Positions 4,916-5,896 of a DNA stretch of 5,896 nt are shown here, in pieces. Source of the DNA: an uncultured Collinsella sp. (GTDB lineage: Bacteria; Actinomycetota; Coriobacteriia; Coriobacteriales; Coriobacteriaceae); NCBI GenBank assembly GCA_900549555.1, contig UROO01000109.1:1-5896 (forward strand). The letters run 5' to 3'. Both the position numbers and the translations under genes were made by a program. Numbering within the stretch: position 1 is the first letter of the stretch; each line of letters begins with the position of its first letter. Below the pieces are notes generated by a model. The model made no database searches, was not told the DNA's origin, and saw only the letters and a program-made list of their open reading frames with translations.

Positions 4916-5362
4916 ATGAGGCAGCGATTTACCTATGACTGCGTTCTCATAAAAGAAGACGACGGTTACTGCGCTAGCTTCCCGCAGATTCCCGGCGCCT
5001 TTGCCGATGGCGATACGCGCGAAGAAGCGATTGCCCATGCCACCGAGGCACTGATGGCGTTTTTGGCCGACGACCTCAACAACGGTTTGACTCCGGCGGG
5101 GTACGAACGCTCGGCCGAGGTCGTGGCCCTTTCAGTCGAAATCGACCACGAGGACGCTCGGGAAGCGGCGTGCCGAACATTTAAAGACGCAGCGCTGGAC
5201 CTCAAAGTCTCCGCTCCGCGGATTACCGCGCTGGTCAAAGCCGGAAAGCTCGATGTTGAACTCGTCGACGGCCGTCGGATGATAACGATAGACAGCATCG
5301 AGCGCTACGCCGCCCAAGAACGCCACGCCGGCAGGCCAAAGAAGTTCGCCGCAGTTCAATAA
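4916..5362 (+). CDS. hicB: HicB-family antitoxin with C-terminal DNA-binding domain
   Basis: HicB neutralises HicA by direct binding and usually represses the operon. Residues 1-60 are the partial RNase H-like HicB fold: YDCVLIKEDDGYCASFPQIPG (7-27), then GDTREEAIAHATEAL (32-46). Residues about 93-131 (LKVSAPRITALVKAGKLDVE, then GRRMITIDSIERY) look like a small helix-turn-helix or winged-helix domain of the excisionase/MerR type, probably the operator-binding part. At 148 residues it is in the usual range for HicB with a DNA-binding domain. The ATG at 4916 follows GGAGG (4907-4911) by 4 bp; an in-frame GTG at 4871 would overlap hicA and has no comparable site. The 134 bp after the TAA contain no clear terminator. 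Confidence 0.92.
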   Translation: MRQRFTYDCVLIKEDDGYCASFPQIPGAFADGDTREEAIAHATEALMAFLADDLNNGLTPAGYERSAEVVALSVEIDHEDAREAACRTFKDAALDLKVSAPRITALVKAGKLDVELVDGRRMITIDSIERYAAQERHAGRPKKFAAVQ

Positions 5363-5438
5363 CCCCCTCACTTTCACCGACTACTAGAGCCGCTCACCAA
5401 ACCAACATGCGCTCTGGGCAAATAGGTTGAACGTTTCG

Positions 5439-5447
5439 TGCGAGAAT
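5439..5447 (+). promoter_or_regulatory. Possible extended -10 promoter for tsaC
   Basis: TGCGAGAAT fits an extended -10 (TGn followed by a TATAAT-like hexamer, 3 of 6), placed about 50 bp before the tsaC start. No -35 stands at proper spacing; TTGAAC at 5427-5432 is too close. A promoter between hicB and tsaC is expected if hicAB is an inserted unit, but this assignment is weak. Confidence 0.25.
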
Positions 5448-5496
5448 GCCCCACAGTAAACAAACTTTCACCAGAGCGTAAGGGGCTGGCATACAC

Positions 5497-5848
5497 ATGC
5501 AGACGGTCTATCGGGTATTCGAGGGAGCGCGTGAGCCGCATCGGCTCGCCGTCGAGCGTACGGCCGAGGTACTCAGCTGTGGTGGCTTGGCCCTGATCCC
5601 GACCGAGACCGTCTATGGTGTCGCTGTGGCAGTCAGCGCTTTCTCGGACGCCTTGCCCCAAGATACAAGCGAATCTCTGCCGTGGCCGCGCGATCCGCAG
5701 GTTGCCGTCAATGGCGCCGCGGTGCCCGCGCTCGGTACCGGCTACCGTCGCATCTTTACCCTCAAGCAGCGCGAGCTCACCCAAACGGTCGCCTGGCTGG
5801 TCGATGATGCCGAGGCGCTCGATCGCTATGGCGTGGATATCTCTAACG
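5497..5848 (+). CDS. tsaC: Threonylcarbamoyl-AMP synthase (Sua5/YrdC family), 3'-partial
   Basis: TsaC/Sua5 makes threonylcarbamoyl-adenylate from threonine, bicarbonate and ATP, the first step of t6A37 modification of ANN-decoding tRNAs. Only 117 genomic residues are present; the remainder (VSYTHLTLPTN and onward) is adapter translation. The N-terminal signature is clear: GGLALIPTETVYG at 29-41, and FTLKQR at 87-92 where the family has the KxR nucleotide-binding segment. About 30 extra residues lie between PTETVYG and KQR compared with E. coli TsaC. The residues after KQR (ELTQTVAWLV) lack the usual proline and second lysine of KxRPxxKPL. The ATG start is preceded by AAGGGG at 5480-5485, 11 bp away, a rather long spacing. 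Position downstream of prfA-prmC supports the call. Whether the insertion impairs activity cannot be judged from a fragment. Confidence 0.85.
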
Positions 5849-5896
5849 CTGTCTCTTATACACATCTGACGCTGCCGACGAACTCTAGGGTGTAGA
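5849..5896 (-). other. Nextera/Tn5 sequencing adapter, inverted copy (not genomic)
   Basis: This is the exact reverse complement of bases 2-49: mosaic end 5849-5867, read-1 tail 5868-5881, i5 index 5882-5889, and P5 remnant 5890-5896. The same index and the same read-1 side occur on both ends. Genomic sequence ends at 5848. Reading frames crossing it acquire the artificial peptides VSYTHLTLPTN (+ strand) or MCIRDS (- strand). Confidence 0.98.

Noticed and set aside
5370..5472. 9-bp direct repeat ACTTTCACC at 5370-5378 and 5464-5472 flanking the hicB-tsaC spacer
   Set aside because: Too short, and it does not flank the hicAB unit as a target duplication would; probably chance.
50..5848. tRNA, rRNA or CRISPR sequences
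   Set aside because: No tRNA cloverleaf with TTCGA arm, no conserved rRNA segments and no regularly spaced repeats were seen on either strand. The branched structure at 2809-2906 lacks tRNA hallmarks.
5374..5865. - strand frame starting MCIRDS opposite tsaC
   Set aside because: Its N-terminus is translated adapter, and the rest is antisense to the tsaC fragment.
1..5896. A 5.9-kb mobile element with 48-bp terminal inverted repeats
   Set aside because: The repeats are Nextera adapter plus index, not biology, and no transposase is encoded.

Overview
The window is one tagmentation-derived DNA molecule. Bases 1-49 and 5849-5896 are Illumina Nextera adapter with an i5 index and the Tn5 mosaic end, so only 50-5848 (5,799 bp) is biological. 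All genes lie on the + strand. Coding DNA is GC-rich, with mostly G/C third positions and strong GGAGG-type ribosome binding sites. The gene set, the actinobacterial-looking RF1 (SGPGGQ) and the style of the intergenic repeats suggest a gut coriobacterium, most like Collinsella. That assignment is recognition from memory, not a search result.

Layout. (1) 50-1405: an M20 metallopeptidase of the carboxypeptidase S/PM20D1 type, cut at its N-terminus by the contig edge. (2) 1406-1696: a small hairpin, then a 56-bp imperfect palindrome resembling a REP element, then about 200 bp without recognisable structure leading to the prfA ribosome binding site. (3) 1697-2764: prfA (RF1), ending in tandem TAG stops. 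(4) 2765-3399: 635 bp without a gene but full of structure. It holds a 12-bp hairpin, a 98-nt branched stem-loop with a CU-rich anti-Shine-Dalgarno-like strand, a half copy of the REP-like sequence, an AT-rich block with competing stems, a terminator-like hairpin plus a second hairpin, and a putative promoter. (5) 3400-4650: prmC, with an Ala/Glu-rich insertion of about 120 residues. (6) 4651-5362: a hicA-hicB toxin-antitoxin operon with its own promoter and an inverted-repeat operator over the -10. (7) 5497-5848: the start of a Sua5/YrdC-type tsaC, cut by the other contig edge.

How the genes fit together. prfA, prmC and tsaC form a familiar translation cluster. RF1 terminates at UAA/UAG, PrmC methylates the GGQ glutamine of RF1 and RF2, and TsaC starts synthesis of the t6A37 tRNA modification. 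Here the cluster is interrupted twice: by the structured 635-bp gap between prfA and prmC, and by hicAB between prmC and tsaC. The M20 peptidase has no evident functional link.

No complete new multi-gene system is visible. The strongest candidates for something undescribed are non-coding: the branched RNA at 2809-2906, the palindromic repeat family, and the switch-like AT-rich block at 3010-3151. The enlarged PrmC is the most unusual protein.
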